Counted from the stretch's first letter, positions 27,446 to 37,451 are shown. The stretch is 64,000 bases of DNA from an uncultured Prevotellaceae bacterium (GCA_900314755.1 OMWH01000006.1:32330-96329), one strand, 5' to 3'. Numbers and translations: made by a program. The notes: generated from the letters alone by a model not told the origin.

Positions 27446-27564
27446 CGAAAAATTTGAGTAAGTGAGAACAAAATAAATGAATTTGTTTTGTCGAACGTGA
27501 AAAATTTATCTAATCACCTTCAATCCCTGACTGCTTTGATATTCTTACTTTTTCCGAATTACTT

Positions 27565-30171
27565 TTACTTTTGGAACAACCAATCAACCTCTCCGGAGGG
27601 ACCATTGAGTCCACAGTCACGTTGTTTGATAATGCTATCGGTGAATCCTGCTACCATGAGGATGCCCTTGGGCAGATGTAATGTCTGGCGACCAGCAGGA
27701 AGGGTGTACTGGTGGATGTTTACCTTTGGCATCTGTACGATACTGATAGCATTGGTGAGCAGAGGCTCTGCCTGTCCGTACTCATTGCCAGTAGCGTCAA
27801 TCTCCAGTTTTGGTGCTTTTGCCCATTTGGAGTCATCATCCTTGAAGAGACCTACGAGGAGTTTCACGGGTTTGTCACTTTCAAACTCAATGGTTGTTCC
27901 TACGATGCGCGTCGTGTCACGGTTTAGTACAAGTGCTTGCAAACCGATAAGTTCAGGAGCGACAGAGTCAACAGGGGTGTCAGGACGGTTCTCGAAGATA
28001 ATGGCACCTTTCTTAAGAGTGATGAGTTGAGTGTTCTTTGCGAAGAGTTTAACGCTGGCAGGTCGGGCTGGCAGGATGTTCTCATTTGCTTTCTCCATAG
28101 GGTTCTTCAGTTTAATGATATTCTCTTTGAGAGCATCGAGTTCTGCCTGATAAACCGTAGCAAGTTCCGACCATGTCTTCATCTTCCCGCCGTCGCCACC
28201 TACAGGAATACGGCGCTGGGCTGTCTGCATGGAGTTTGCATAAAGGTAGGCATCCTGTGTAGCTGCGCTCAGCATGTTCCACCAGTTCTGACTCAGTTCC
28301 ATATACTGAACGGCTTTATCCAGATACTTGATATCCTGTGACCATTTGTAGTTCAGAACCTGTTGTGCGGCAATCACCTTCAAGCGGAAGGCGGCTGCGA
28401 ACATACGGTAGAACTTCATGTCTTTCCTGACACGCTCAAACTCATCAGCATGACGTGTCGGATTTGCTACTAAGAGGTCGACAGCATGTTCTGCCTCGAT
28501 GCCATGTTGTGCACATTGTTCCACGATGTCTAATGGCAGTTCACCTACGTGCTTCTCACCCTTCCATTCTTTTTCCACATATTCAATGAGTTTCTCACCT
28601 TCTGGTCCACAACTCTCATAGAAACCGGGATAGATGGTGTATTTGTAAGGATTCACCAATTCTCCCATTGTCATACCGAGCAGCAAAGTCTGTCGGTTAC
28701 CTTCCGTGATGCCAAAGCGACGTAATAGCTTAGGTGCGATCTCACCTGCCTCGTCATAAGCTCTTAGCAATTGTCCCGCAGATATAGTGTCAATACCATA
28801 GTAGTCAGCAAGTTGCTCTTTCCAGTATGTCTGGTCAGTACCTCTTTCACAGTTCCAGGCATAACGTCCCCAAGCCCGGTACCACATCCAGTCTCGGTCT
28901 ATTTGCAACAGCCGGCGACCATCCTGTAGCTTATCGGCAGTATAGGGCCAGTCCCAGTAACTTGCCTGGGGATAGAGATGTAGTCCCTTGGAATGATGTA
29001 CACGATGCATCGCCTGTACTGCTTTCTGTGTAAAGGCAGGTGAGGACCATCTCCATGGTTCCAGATTGGCAAGGATATGTACATTGTCAATATGAATGGG
29101 AGCTGCGGCGGCAAGCATACGGTGTGTCTCCCCCCATGGACCACCCGGTTCATAGGTTGTCAGACTCTCTCCCGTATATTTGTTCATCGTATAGATATTG
29201 GGGTAGAGTGGGAGTGATGCCTTCAGTACGGCAGGACCGTCGGTGTCATGGTTACGCAGGATGATGGGTGGCGTGTCTGTGCGTCCTGAAGCCTTCAGTC
29301 CATCCTTGATACCCGGGATCACGGTCTCTGTCATCCATTTTATGTCTGTGTCAATGCCAGACATTGCCTCACCCAGACAGACGAGGAATCCTACTCTTGG
29401 ATATTTCTCAACGAAGGCTGCTATAGACTTACGTGTATAGTCTGCTATCAGGGGAGTGATAGGGCGGTTACGGTCTTGGGTCTTCAGTCCATAATGGTCT
29501 GCAAAGGGTTTGCTCAGGATAATATTGTAGAACATCTGTATGACACGGATGCCACGGCGGTCAGCCTCGTCGACGAGGAAACCGAACATCTCCTGGTTTT
29601 TCTGCATAGTGGCATCATCCACCTCAGGAGCAAAAGGATAGTCCTTGAGTTTCACCAGTGAGGCGAAAGGGTGTCCGTTCCAGAGATACACCGTATTCAT
29701 GTTGTTCTCTGCGAGTAGGTCAAGGTAGCGTATCCAGAGTTGTTTGTCATAAAACCAAGGGAATTTCTCTGGTGTATAGGGGTACTCATATACCCGATGT
29801 CCAGGTAGGTAGACTGTTTTCTGTAGTCCGACACAGGCTCCACGCAGTTTCATCTGTGGTACTTCATGGATAGTTGTCAGTTGGCTGAGTGTCGGGTCTT
29901 CTTGCAGTAATTCCAACAGTTTGTTAACACCATAGATGGCACCAGCGCCATCATTACCAATTACTCGTACTTTCTTTCCTTTACGTACCAAAGTGAATCC
30001 TTCAGCCTCGCCATTACTGTCAATCTCGATGGAGACATGCTGCTTACCTTCCTTACCATTTAATAAGGTGGCTGCGTAACTTGTCTGTGGGGTAACGTTT
30101 TTGACGTATACTTTACCATAGGCAACGTGAGAAGTCAGTATGCACAGCGCACAGATTATTTTCTTGATCAT
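27565..30171 (-). CDS. GH138-like alpha-galacturonidase (alpha-glucuronidase-like architecture)
   Basis: 868 residues with signal peptide (1-19). An N-terminal sandwich ending GNDGAGAIYGVNKLLELL (72-89) resembles the domain preceding hexosaminidase and alpha-glucuronidase barrels. A TIM barrel follows, with LVCLGEAMSG (Glu268), KYTGESLTTYEPGGPW (Glu335) and NLEPWRWSSP (Glu371). A helical region (550-720) and a C-terminal sandwich complete it. GH138 enzymes remove the alpha-linked galacturonic acid in RG-II chain A, and BT0997 lies next to the GH137-GH2 gene in B. theta. That context supports GH138; a GH67/GH115-like glucuronidase is the alternative. Its start overlaps the GH78 stop by 4 bp. 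Last gene of the operon interrupted from its presumed neighbour by the defence island. Confidence 0.68.
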   Translation of the reverse strand: MIKKIICALCILTSHVAYGKVYVKNVTPQTSYAATLLNGKEGKQHVSIEIDSNGEAEGFTLVRKGKKVRVIGNDGAGAIYGVNKLLELLQEDPTLSQLTTIHEVPQMKLRGACVGLQKTVYLPGHRVYEYPYTPEKFPWFYDKQLWIRYLDLLAENNMNTVYLWNGHPFASLVKLKDYPFAPEVDDATMQKNQEMFGFLVDEADRRGIRVIQMFYNIILSKPFADHYGLKTQDRNRPITPLIADYTRKSIAAFVEKYPRVGFLVCLGEAMSGIDTDIKWMTETVIPGIKDGLKASGRTDTPPIILRNHDTDGPAVLKASLPLYPNIYTMNKYTGESLTTYEPGGPWGETHRMLAAAAPIHIDNVHILANLEPWRWSSPAFTQKAVQAMHRVHHSKGLHLYPQASYWDWPYTADKLQDGRRLLQIDRDWMWYRAWGRYAWNCERGTDQTYWKEQLADYYGIDTISAGQLLRAYDEAGEIAPKLLRRFGITEGNRQTLLLGMTMGELVNPYKYTIYPGFYESCGPEGEKLIEYVEKEWKGEKHVGELPLDIVEQCAQHGIEAEHAVDLLVANPTRHADEFERVRKDMKFYRMFAAAFRLKVIAAQQVLNYKWSQDIKYLDKAVQYMELSQNWWNMLSAATQDAYLYANSMQTAQRRIPVGGDGGKMKTWSELATVYQAELDALKENIIKLKNPMEKANENILPARPASVKLFAKNTQLITLKKGAIIFENRPDTPVDSVAPELIGLQALVLNRDTTRIVGTTIEFESDKPVKLLVGLFKDDDSKWAKAPKLEIDATGNEYGQAEPLLTNAISIVQMPKVNIHQYTLPAGRQTLHLPKGILMVAGFTDSIIKQRDCGLNGPSGEVDWLFQK

Positions 30172-32192
30172 AGACTAATTTTTATTTCTTTATTTGCGGG
30201 AATACTTATTTGTTGATCACCAATGATGAGTGTCCCATGTCCTCCATCACTCTGCACGGATATCTCATGGGTATTCATCTTCACGTGAATCTTTCCAAAC
30301 GGTGTGGGAACATCACCTTCCATCCACTTCAGTCCGCCAAGTGCAGGATGTACCTCATATTCCTCATAACCGGGTTTTGTTGGTCTCACACCGAGGAAAT
30401 ACTTTCCTATCAAGTAGATAGGACTGGCTCCCCATGCATGGCATAAACTCTTTCCGTATGGTCTGCCATACATGGCTAGATGTTGCGTTCCTTTTTCTTC
30501 TGGATTATATTTCTCCCAGAACGAGGTGGCACCTTCACGGAGCATACCCCCCCAATAGGCTTTCATCTCTTGCAGGACTTGTTCTTGCAAACCGTCTATG
30601 CAGAGTGTTTCCAGTTCGTAGAAACGCATATATGGTGTTGTGATGGGGTCGATGACAGGGTTCAGCATCACGCTTTGCATAATCTCATGACGCTCCTCCT
30701 CATAGGCTAAACCGTAGAGGATGGCAAACATGTTGGCGAATTTGGTAATCTGCTTGTTTATCTTACCGTCCTCAATAGCATGATAATATGCTTTCTGCTC
30801 ATAGCTCCAGAAGGTCTGTTTTATCTTATTGCGCAGAGATTCTGACTTCACACGGTAGTCCGTTTTGATATTCAGGAGTTTAGAGCAGACCGCCATCGTC
30901 TCCATCGCCTTCATGAGCAGAATCTGTTCGAAGCACAGCGTACCACGTTTGTGCATAGGGAAGTCCACCCAGTCTACGAAGATCCAGTCATCAGCTTGTC
31001 CTTCTGCCATACCATCCTCGTTCAGTCGTCCTTCGACATAATCCATGAGTGTCACCATCCGGGGCCACATCTCACGGACGAAAGCAATATCTGCCGTATA
31101 CAGATAGTAGTCATAAATGGACTTAAACCAGTAGAATGTGTAGTCCATGATGGTATTGACATGCGCAGTCACAGGGTCTTTCCCTCGTAACTGACGGATG
31201 GTACGTTTCACACATTCAGTGTCGAAACGGAGGTAATAGTTCATCAGGTAAGACTGTATGGCATCGCCACTCCATGTCCAGCGGTCACGCTTGATACCAT
31301 CCATGAAGAACTCTCGAGTAGTAAGGTCCATGGTATAGGCGGCAACGTCCCAGATATGGTTAAGCTCCTCATCGGAGCAGCGGAAAGACCCACTTCTTTC
31401 TGTATCAAACGGTGCGTATTCGTAGTCCATCAAGACCTCTTCAAAAGAGCTGTCAGGCTCTTTCTCGATATAGACATAGCGGAATGCCTTGCTGTCTAGC
31501 TTCCCTCCCTCGGAAAGTATGTCCAGGGTCTCGCAATGTTCTTTGTCCAATGCCTCTTCAGCACTTTCTCCATAATAGATATGGATACGCCCTTTCAGTC
31601 CTTTTACTTTCAAATAACCAAAAGTCTCCTTTCCGAAATCATACAGACCGTCTTTCTCTCTGACAGGTCGTTGTTCTTTGGTGATTAAGTGATAAGAGGA
31701 TGGAGGTGTCTCCATGCTGTTGAAATTCCAGGATGCTGCTGGTACGTAGATACCTGAGCCATGAGCGACACCATTCTCGTCAATCCATATCTTATCTTCA
31801 TAGGTGGCTAGCCATGTAGCGTCGGTATGAATGGTCTTACCTTCAATAAAAAGGGCTGGAGGGGTACTCTGATTCCAGACCTTGAGGTTGAGTTTATGCT
31901 TACCTTGTGGTATCGTGAAAGTCCGGGGTTGCCCGAACTGCAACTTACCGTCCAGCATGAGATTGAACTGTCCCTCACAGGCAATGGTAATCATCTCCTC
32001 CTGTTCCAACTCAACCTCACGGGAAAATTCCACTGTGACATAATGGGAGTCCTGTTTCCAGAAAGGAGGAAACATAGCACCGCGTTCCGTACGTCGGTTA
32101 TTGAAGATGTTGCCCAGCCATATCTCAAAGTCGCCGGGATACCATATCCATGTAGCTTTATTTCTTTCCTGCATGATTCTTGATTTGCTCAT
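30168..32192 (-). CDS. GH78 family alpha-L-rhamnosidase
   Basis: 674 residues from the first ATG (an alternative start is at 32174). The order is beta-sandwich domains (about 1-270), an (alpha/alpha)6 catalytic barrel with DGIKRDRWTWSGD (298-310), a typical GH78 acid region, and a C-terminal sandwich. No signal peptide is visible with either start, unlike all neighbouring glycosidases. It either acts in the cytoplasm on imported oligosaccharides or uses a non-classical export. The start overlaps the upstream GH141 gene by 35 bp (17 bp with the second ATG). BT1001 is the GH78 enzyme at the equivalent position in the B. theta RG-II locus as I remember it. Confidence 0.87.
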   Translation of the reverse strand: MSKSRIMQERNKATWIWYPGDFEIWLGNIFNNRRTERGAMFPPFWKQDSHYVTVEFSREVELEQEEMITIACEGQFNLMLDGKLQFGQPRTFTIPQGKHKLNLKVWNQSTPPALFIEGKTIHTDATWLATYEDKIWIDENGVAHGSGIYVPAASWNFNSMETPPSSYHLITKEQRPVREKDGLYDFGKETFGYLKVKGLKGRIHIYYGESAEEALDKEHCETLDILSEGGKLDSKAFRYVYIEKEPDSSFEEVLMDYEYAPFDTERSGSFRCSDEELNHIWDVAAYTMDLTTREFFMDGIKRDRWTWSGDAIQSYLMNYYLRFDTECVKRTIRQLRGKDPVTAHVNTIMDYTFYWFKSIYDYYLYTADIAFVREMWPRMVTLMDYVEGRLNEDGMAEGQADDWIFVDWVDFPMHKRGTLCFEQILLMKAMETMAVCSKLLNIKTDYRVKSESLRNKIKQTFWSYEQKAYYHAIEDGKINKQITKFANMFAILYGLAYEEERHEIMQSVMLNPVIDPITTPYMRFYELETLCIDGLQEQVLQEMKAYWGGMLREGATSFWEKYNPEEKGTQHLAMYGRPYGKSLCHAWGASPIYLIGKYFLGVRPTKPGYEEYEVHPALGGLKWMEGDVPTPFGKIHVKMNTHEISVQSDGGHGTLIIGDQQISIPANKEIKISL

Positions 32193-33885
32193 TTACCTGT
32201 GGTCCGTTATTCTCCCATACGTTACCGGGACCATTGGCATTCTTCAGGAATTTCTCTGAAGGTGTCCAATTGTCACGTAAGGTGATGTTCGACGATCCTT
32301 CGTCGGTATAGAGATAGAACCAGTGATTGGGGTCGTGTACATAAGATGGGGTGGCAATGTCCCGTACCACATTCTCGCTGATTATGGTACCGGGTTGGTT
32401 GCCTAAGGTGTAGATGCCGGCACAGTCATACATGTGTTGGGCATACTGATAAATAAGGTTTGCATGAACCTTATTATCCTTCATACATACTAAGTCGCGG
32501 TTCCACCCCCAGCCGAGGGAGATGCCTGTATAGGAGACATCGTGAATCGTGTTATGGTCAATGGTGATGCCTGATACATAACCGGCACAGATGGCGACAC
32601 ACCCCCAGTCCTCATTGGTGACATCGTAGAACTCTGATTGCTCGACAGTCTGTCCTGTGCATACCTCACGGAAGTCTGTAGGCAGATAGGGGAGGTGGGT
32701 TTCTAATCCCTCTGGTGAGAATGAGCCACAGACATAACCGTTCATGGCGATATCGGTGAACGTACAGCTCGTCGTTGTTCCACGACGGCATCCGATGACA
32801 TAGTCCAGACCAGAACCTCCCAGGTGTTTGAAACAACATCCGTTGAAGTTGATATTCTCTGTATAACGCAACTCGACAGCGGCATCGGCTCGTCCCAACC
32901 ATCCTTGGTTGTCCAGTTTGTGATTGTTCGGACGGTCAATCTGCGGACGCAATTTATATGCCTCAGTCAGATACATACCTGCCTGAAGAGGGACATGTCC
33001 TTTCTCTGAGGGACGCATCCAAGAGGTGTGAGAGAACTGGATGCCTTTCACGGTGATGTTGCGTACAGGATGCTCTGCAGTACCGATAAACTCTACCAAT
33101 GTCTCCAGTACAGGGACTATTGCCTTCTGGATGGTCTCTCCGGCGTGTGGCATATAGTAGAGCTTGTGCTCACGGACATCATGATACCACTCTCCTGGTT
33201 CATCAAGCAATTCTTTGGCATTTGTCAGATAGAAAGGAGAGGGGTGTCCTGTGTTGGGAGTCATCGGTGATGGCCAAGGATGCTCAAACTGTAATTTTGC
33301 CTCTGGGTTGTGGAAACGGATGGCGGCGGAGTCTCCTTGTATAGCGATATGCTTAATGCGTAAGTTGGAGGTACACCACATCTCGTGAAGTACCATTTCG
33401 GCATAGGGAGCCTTCAGTATCTTCTCCACGGCTTTCCTGGGAACCCAAAGAATATGATTTTTTTTATCGTATGTCCGAATACGGCTCATCTGTTCAAAGT
33501 CACTGACATCACGTGCTCTTGTCGCTTTCTTGCCGTTCACCCATAACTGACGGAAGTCGATAGGATATCCGTTGAAGTCTGGAACGTCAGCCACCAGCAA
33601 TTTCCCTTGCCGCTTCCATTGGGTAATCTCCATACCGCCACTAATGACCGCATTCTCTCCTTGGATAGTCAGTCCACTGTCTTCTGGACGGAGTCTGAGG
33701 GGCTCATAGAGATAATAGGTTCCAGCCAGAAGGCGGATGGTCACCTCGGAAGCCTGTCCCTTCCGTCGCATCTCACGAGCCTTGCGGATAGCGTCAGTAA
33801 GCGAAGAGTCGGGAGTGATACGAATTTCTGCCGCATGAGTGTTCATGCAGCAGAGAAGCGTGATGATGCCGAGTATCTTTCTCAT
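32158..33885 (-). CDS. GH141-like right-handed beta-helix glycosidase (alpha-L-fucosidase type)
   Basis: 575 residues with signal peptide. The fold is a parallel beta-helix: repeated short strands such as NITVKGIQFSHTSW, NINFNGCCFKHLGGSGLDY, GITIDHNTIHDVSYTGISLGWGW and NITLRDNW. An early IRLLAGTYYL leads in. GH141 was founded on BT1002, an alpha-L-fucosidase of RG-II with this fold; some family members act on xylan. The neighbours GH78 and GH127 match BT1001 and BT1003, supporting a role on the (methylated) fucose of RG-II. It lies 4 bp after the GH127 gene and overlaps the GH78 start. Confidence 0.78.
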   Translation of the reverse strand: MRKILGIITLLCCMNTHAAEIRITPDSSLTDAIRKAREMRRKGQASEVTIRLLAGTYYLYEPLRLRPEDSGLTIQGENAVISGGMEITQWKRQGKLLVADVPDFNGYPIDFRQLWVNGKKATRARDVSDFEQMSRIRTYDKKNHILWVPRKAVEKILKAPYAEMVLHEMWCTSNLRIKHIAIQGDSAAIRFHNPEAKLQFEHPWPSPMTPNTGHPSPFYLTNAKELLDEPGEWYHDVREHKLYYMPHAGETIQKAIVPVLETLVEFIGTAEHPVRNITVKGIQFSHTSWMRPSEKGHVPLQAGMYLTEAYKLRPQIDRPNNHKLDNQGWLGRADAAVELRYTENINFNGCCFKHLGGSGLDYVIGCRRGTTTSCTFTDIAMNGYVCGSFSPEGLETHLPYLPTDFREVCTGQTVEQSEFYDVTNEDWGCVAICAGYVSGITIDHNTIHDVSYTGISLGWGWNRDLVCMKDNKVHANLIYQYAQHMYDCAGIYTLGNQPGTIISENVVRDIATPSYVHDPNHWFYLYTDEGSSNITLRDNWTPSEKFLKNANGPGNVWENNGPQVNEQIKNHAGKK

Positions 33886-33889
33886 GATG

Positions 33890-35950
33890 CTATCGGGCTA
33901 AGTTCAACCATAGGCTCATATCCTGAATACCACGGTTATCCCAGGCATAGTAGGGGATGAGGCGTATCTGTACTTTCTGGCTTGCAGCCTTTGATAACTC
34001 CCGGTAGAGTGTCTGGTTGTCCCAGTTCTTATTGTTAATGAGAAGGGCATCACCTTCGAGTGCCGTGAAGGAATGACCGCCAATGGTCATTGGTACCTCC
34101 TTGAACTGGATATCTGTAGGCAGGGCAATATCGTTGATGCGATAGTCTCCTTGTATGTCCTGTCCTTCCAGACAATAGACGATAGGTCCACGCATGACGG
34201 CAATCTGGTTCTTTGCCTCCTCCACCAATGGGTTTGCCTCAACAAGACGGGGACGCATATCGAGGTTCAGCTCAATGACATCACCCTTTTTCCATTTACG
34301 GTTGATACGTAGGCCGGCATCCTCCCCATTCACCTTCACGCTGTATTTGTCGCACCAGTTCGGTTGATGCAGTATGATGGTCTGCAGGTTCTTCGCTTTC
34401 TTAATGGTGAGGGTGACCTTACCATCCCATGGATAGTTCGTGACTTGTTCTACTTCCAACTCATTGGTCTTCAAGACATTCTGCCCATAAAGGTTGACAT
34501 AGAGTGTCTGTCCGTTGACGGCATAAGCATATTCCTGTGCCTGGCAGAGTGTACGGAGAGTATTAGGAGGACAGCAGAAACAGGTAATGTAATGCTGGCG
34601 ATGCTTGGGCCAGCGCATGGTATAGGGGAACTCCTTGGTGCGTCTCAGTGCCTCGGTATAGAAGAAATCCTTACCGTCTAAGGAGATGCCGGAGAGAATA
34701 CCATTATAGAGCTCGTTCTCAATATTGTCGATGTATTTGGCATCACCCGTTGTCTGGAACATACGCCATGAGAACAGCATCATTCCGATTTGGGCACATA
34801 TCTCGTTGTGGGCAGCCTCCTGTGGCAACTGGAACTGTCTGCCGTATGCCTGATGAATCTGCTGGATAGAAGGCTGGTTGTATGTGGTGCCGTCAGGTGA
34901 CACACCATCGTAGAGAGCACCGCATCCTCCCATGATATAGATCTTATGCTGGATGATATCGTCCCAGATAGCCGAGAGATTCTTCATCAGCTGTGCCTCT
35001 CCCGTCTCCGCATAGAGGTCGGCGACACCGGCATACAGGTAATTAGCACGTACGGCATGTCCCATTGCCTCATACTGGTCACGGAACTTATGGCGGTCCT
35101 GGTTATGGTCCTCACCATTCTTCACACTGTCACGAATGGCGATAAGTCCTTTGGCAAGGGTGAGATATTTGTTGTCACCTGTCTCACGATACATCTCTGC
35201 GGCACCCATATAGTGGCTGGGACAGATAGCATTGCGTGACAGCTCTGCCGCATCGTTGGTCAGGAAGTTATAAAGGAAATCAGCTGCTTTCTTGCCGCAA
35301 TTGAATAAGGTGCTCTTACCTGTGGCACGTTTATGGACAATACCAGCAGTGATGAGATGCCCAAGGTTGTAGGTCTCAAAATTAAGACGGGAGGCAAAGG
35401 CATGCTTCTGGTCTTTGCCAATCTCGATACCTGCGGCATTCTCCGTCATGGCATGAGAGTCAATGCCGGCGTTACGCTCGCTGATAACCACTGGTGTATG
35501 GATATAACCATCGGCACGTTGTGCTAATGCTACCTGCTCAATGAACTGATCCATCAGAGCATCGAGTTTCGGATCTTTGGTAATGGCATAGACGGTAGCA
35601 CATGCCTCCAGCCATTTGTACATATCTCCATCGTGGAAGGGAGGACCATGGTGTTTGCCTTTGACAGTGCCAGCAGCAACCTCAAAATTGCGGAAGCCAT
35701 TACTGCCATGCAGTCCCATATCGTCGATGATCTCCCAAGGGGTATTCCAGGTGTCCCACATCGACCAGATACCAGTGGTGGAGAGCATATTGAAACGGTC
35801 GCCCCAGAAACCACCGGTCCATTTGACGGCTCCCAATGGCGTGTTGGTCATCATTGCCTGTTGACTGTGACTCATGTCGGTGAGTCCACCTTGCGCCATT
35901 GCTGTGGTGGCGCAACCTATCATCAAGGTTATTAATAGTTTGATTTTCAT
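33890..35950 (-). CDS. GH127 family glycosidase (beta-L-arabinofuranosidase / aceric acid hydrolase type)
   Basis: 686 residues with signal peptide (1-20). The catalytic (alpha/alpha)6 barrel includes FETYNLGHLITAGIVHKRATGK (191-212). The zinc-thiolate site of GH127 is fully visible: Glu383 and Cys385 (HNEICAQ), then Cys457, Cys459 and Cys460 in ITCFCCPPN. The spacing is like that of the Bifidobacterium HypBA1 enzyme. C-terminal sandwiches follow. The family includes beta-L-arabinofuranosidases, and in the RG-II locus BT1003 was assigned to aceric acid; the second is attractive here because of the GH141 and GH78 neighbours. Cotranscribed with the upstream DUF3826 fusion, 26 bp away. Confidence 0.86.
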   Translation of the reverse strand: MKIKLLITLMIGCATTAMAQGGLTDMSHSQQAMMTNTPLGAVKWTGGFWGDRFNMLSTTGIWSMWDTWNTPWEIIDDMGLHGSNGFRNFEVAAGTVKGKHHGPPFHDGDMYKWLEACATVYAITKDPKLDALMDQFIEQVALAQRADGYIHTPVVISERNAGIDSHAMTENAAGIEIGKDQKHAFASRLNFETYNLGHLITAGIVHKRATGKSTLFNCGKKAADFLYNFLTNDAAELSRNAICPSHYMGAAEMYRETGDNKYLTLAKGLIAIRDSVKNGEDHNQDRHKFRDQYEAMGHAVRANYLYAGVADLYAETGEAQLMKNLSAIWDDIIQHKIYIMGGCGALYDGVSPDGTTYNQPSIQQIHQAYGRQFQLPQEAAHNEICAQIGMMLFSWRMFQTTGDAKYIDNIENELYNGILSGISLDGKDFFYTEALRRTKEFPYTMRWPKHRQHYITCFCCPPNTLRTLCQAQEYAYAVNGQTLYVNLYGQNVLKTNELEVEQVTNYPWDGKVTLTIKKAKNLQTIILHQPNWCDKYSVKVNGEDAGLRINRKWKKGDVIELNLDMRPRLVEANPLVEEAKNQIAVMRGPIVYCLEGQDIQGDYRINDIALPTDIQFKEVPMTIGGHSFTALEGDALLINNKNWDNQTLYRELSKAASQKVQIRLIPYYAWDNRGIQDMSLWLNLAR

Positions 35951-35978
35951 AACTCTAAACTCTAAACTCTAAACTCTT
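35951..35978. repeat. 7-bp tandem repeat in the junction before GH127
   Basis: AACTCTA is repeated about four times and exactly fills the 26-bp gap between the DUF3826 fusion stop and the GH127 start. On the coding strand it reads as repeated TAGAGTT. Confidence 0.9.
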
Positions 35979-37434
35979 AAAGTTGTCCTCCTCTTGCCTT
36001 TACTCGTTTGTACCATTCCTCACGCTCTTTGGTTAAGTCGTACCCCCGTTTGGTGAGGTAGTTGTTGATACGACCTTTATATTTTCCGAACACCTCGTGT
36101 TTCTTCTTCGAACTCTCTGCGTCAATGGCAAGTTCACGAGCCTCTATCAGCCAAGCCATAATCTGTTGCTTCTCCTCGTCCTTCAGGGTTGGAATCATGT
36201 CACACTGTGCCTCATAGGTCACCTTCACCACGTTAAAGGTCATCACGTCCTTCACCCGGTCGATATGATGAGGCTTCAGGTACATCGACAGGTCGGCAAG
36301 GAATCCGAAGTGTGAGCGGTAGAGCTTAGAGTCGCATTGTGCCTCAGCGAGTTTCTTGTCAGTCTTCTTGACAGAGTCACGCTCCGCATAGATGTCGTTA
36401 AGTTTGAAATAACGGTTGGCAATGATATTGACAACGTTCCGTCCCATGGGAGTCCATGTGATACCCAGCTCGTCGGTGGCTTTCTGTGAGCGGTTGATGA
36501 TGGTCTGCACATACTCTGGGTCACGTCCCTCGCTGTTCAGTTTGACTTCAGCCTCAGGGTAGGAGTTGAAAGTCTTCTTCAGCGTGTACACATTCGCTCC
36601 GTAGTTCATCTTTACGTTGCGTACCATCTTCACATCACGGCTCCTTTCCACAAACAGCCACCCCTTCCAGTTCATCTCGTCAAGGGTCTGTTTGATGAGC
36701 GGCAGGTTGATAGCAGGGTCCTTGCTGAGCCATACGCTGTCTGTATTGGAGGCATGGATGGCACAGATGTTCTTGGCTCCCAGCTTCTTCATGTCTTTGA
36801 CGATATCCCAGCCATTCTCCAGGATTGTCTGCCATTTGTAGAAGATGGCGATGCCGTCACTCTTAATCTCTTTCAACAGTTTCAGATTGCCGGCAGCATC
36901 CAGCGGGGTGTCGATACCTACCACCTTTCCGCGGCTCTTCGCTGCCTCTCCAATCGCATGCAGCCGTTTGACAATCTCTTTCCTTTTCGCTTTGTCGGAA
37001 GTCCACTCGTTACCACATCCGCCCAAGGGGAGGAACGCTACTTTGACGTTACCCATCTTGTCCATGGTGTCGAAACAGTCACCCATGAGTGCCCGGTAAT
37101 TGTCACGCTTGGTAAGGTCCTGTCCGTAGAATCCACTCATAGCGACGGCTCCAATACGGATGCCGAGACTGTCGGCGACAAACTTAAAGCGGGCGGCATC
37201 CTCAGGATTGCGCATCTTGTTGTCAAACATTTCCCGTTTGCCAAGACCGCCCATGTCCATTTCCACACCGTCACAGCCTAAGTCTTTGGCTAATTGGAAC
37301 TCACCGAGTTTCTGGCGTTTCAGCACCATCCAGTCGCAGACACCGACTTGATATTGCTCTTGTGCCATGATAGTAACTGACCATGGCATACCGCATGTCA
37401 GTACTGATAGAAGAAAAATACGTAGTTTGCTCAT
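35977..37434 (-). CDS. Exported xylose-isomerase-like TIM barrel fused to DUF3826
   Basis: 485 residues with signal peptide (cleavage near IMAQEQ). Residues about 25-280 form an AP-endonuclease-2/sugar isomerase-epimerase TIM barrel: GCDGVEMDMGG, IGAVAMSGFYG, GIDTPLDAAGN, WKGWLFVERSRD. Residues about 300-485 match DUF3826, a helical domain known mainly from pectin loci of Bacteroidetes (NRSQKATDELGITW, HFGFLADLSMYL, VTYEAQCDMIP). Metal-ligand acids are present in the barrel, so catalysis is possible, but a periplasmic sugar isomerase would be unusual. Lyase, epimerase or binding roles are open. First gene of the operon leading to GH127, GH141, GH78 and the GH138-like gene. Confidence 0.75.
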   Translation of the reverse strand: MSKLRIFLLSVLTCGMPWSVTIMAQEQYQVGVCDWMVLKRQKLGEFQLAKDLGCDGVEMDMGGLGKREMFDNKMRNPEDAARFKFVADSLGIRIGAVAMSGFYGQDLTKRDNYRALMGDCFDTMDKMGNVKVAFLPLGGCGNEWTSDKAKRKEIVKRLHAIGEAAKSRGKVVGIDTPLDAAGNLKLLKEIKSDGIAIFYKWQTILENGWDIVKDMKKLGAKNICAIHASNTDSVWLSKDPAINLPLIKQTLDEMNWKGWLFVERSRDVKMVRNVKMNYGANVYTLKKTFNSYPEAEVKLNSEGRDPEYVQTIINRSQKATDELGITWTPMGRNVVNIIANRYFKLNDIYAERDSVKKTDKKLAEAQCDSKLYRSHFGFLADLSMYLKPHHIDRVKDVMTFNVVKVTYEAQCDMIPTLKDEEKQQIMAWLIEARELAIDAESSKKKHEVFGKYKGRINNYLTKRGYDLTKEREEWYKRVKARGGQL

Positions 37435-37451
37435 ATCTGATAATCGTTTTC

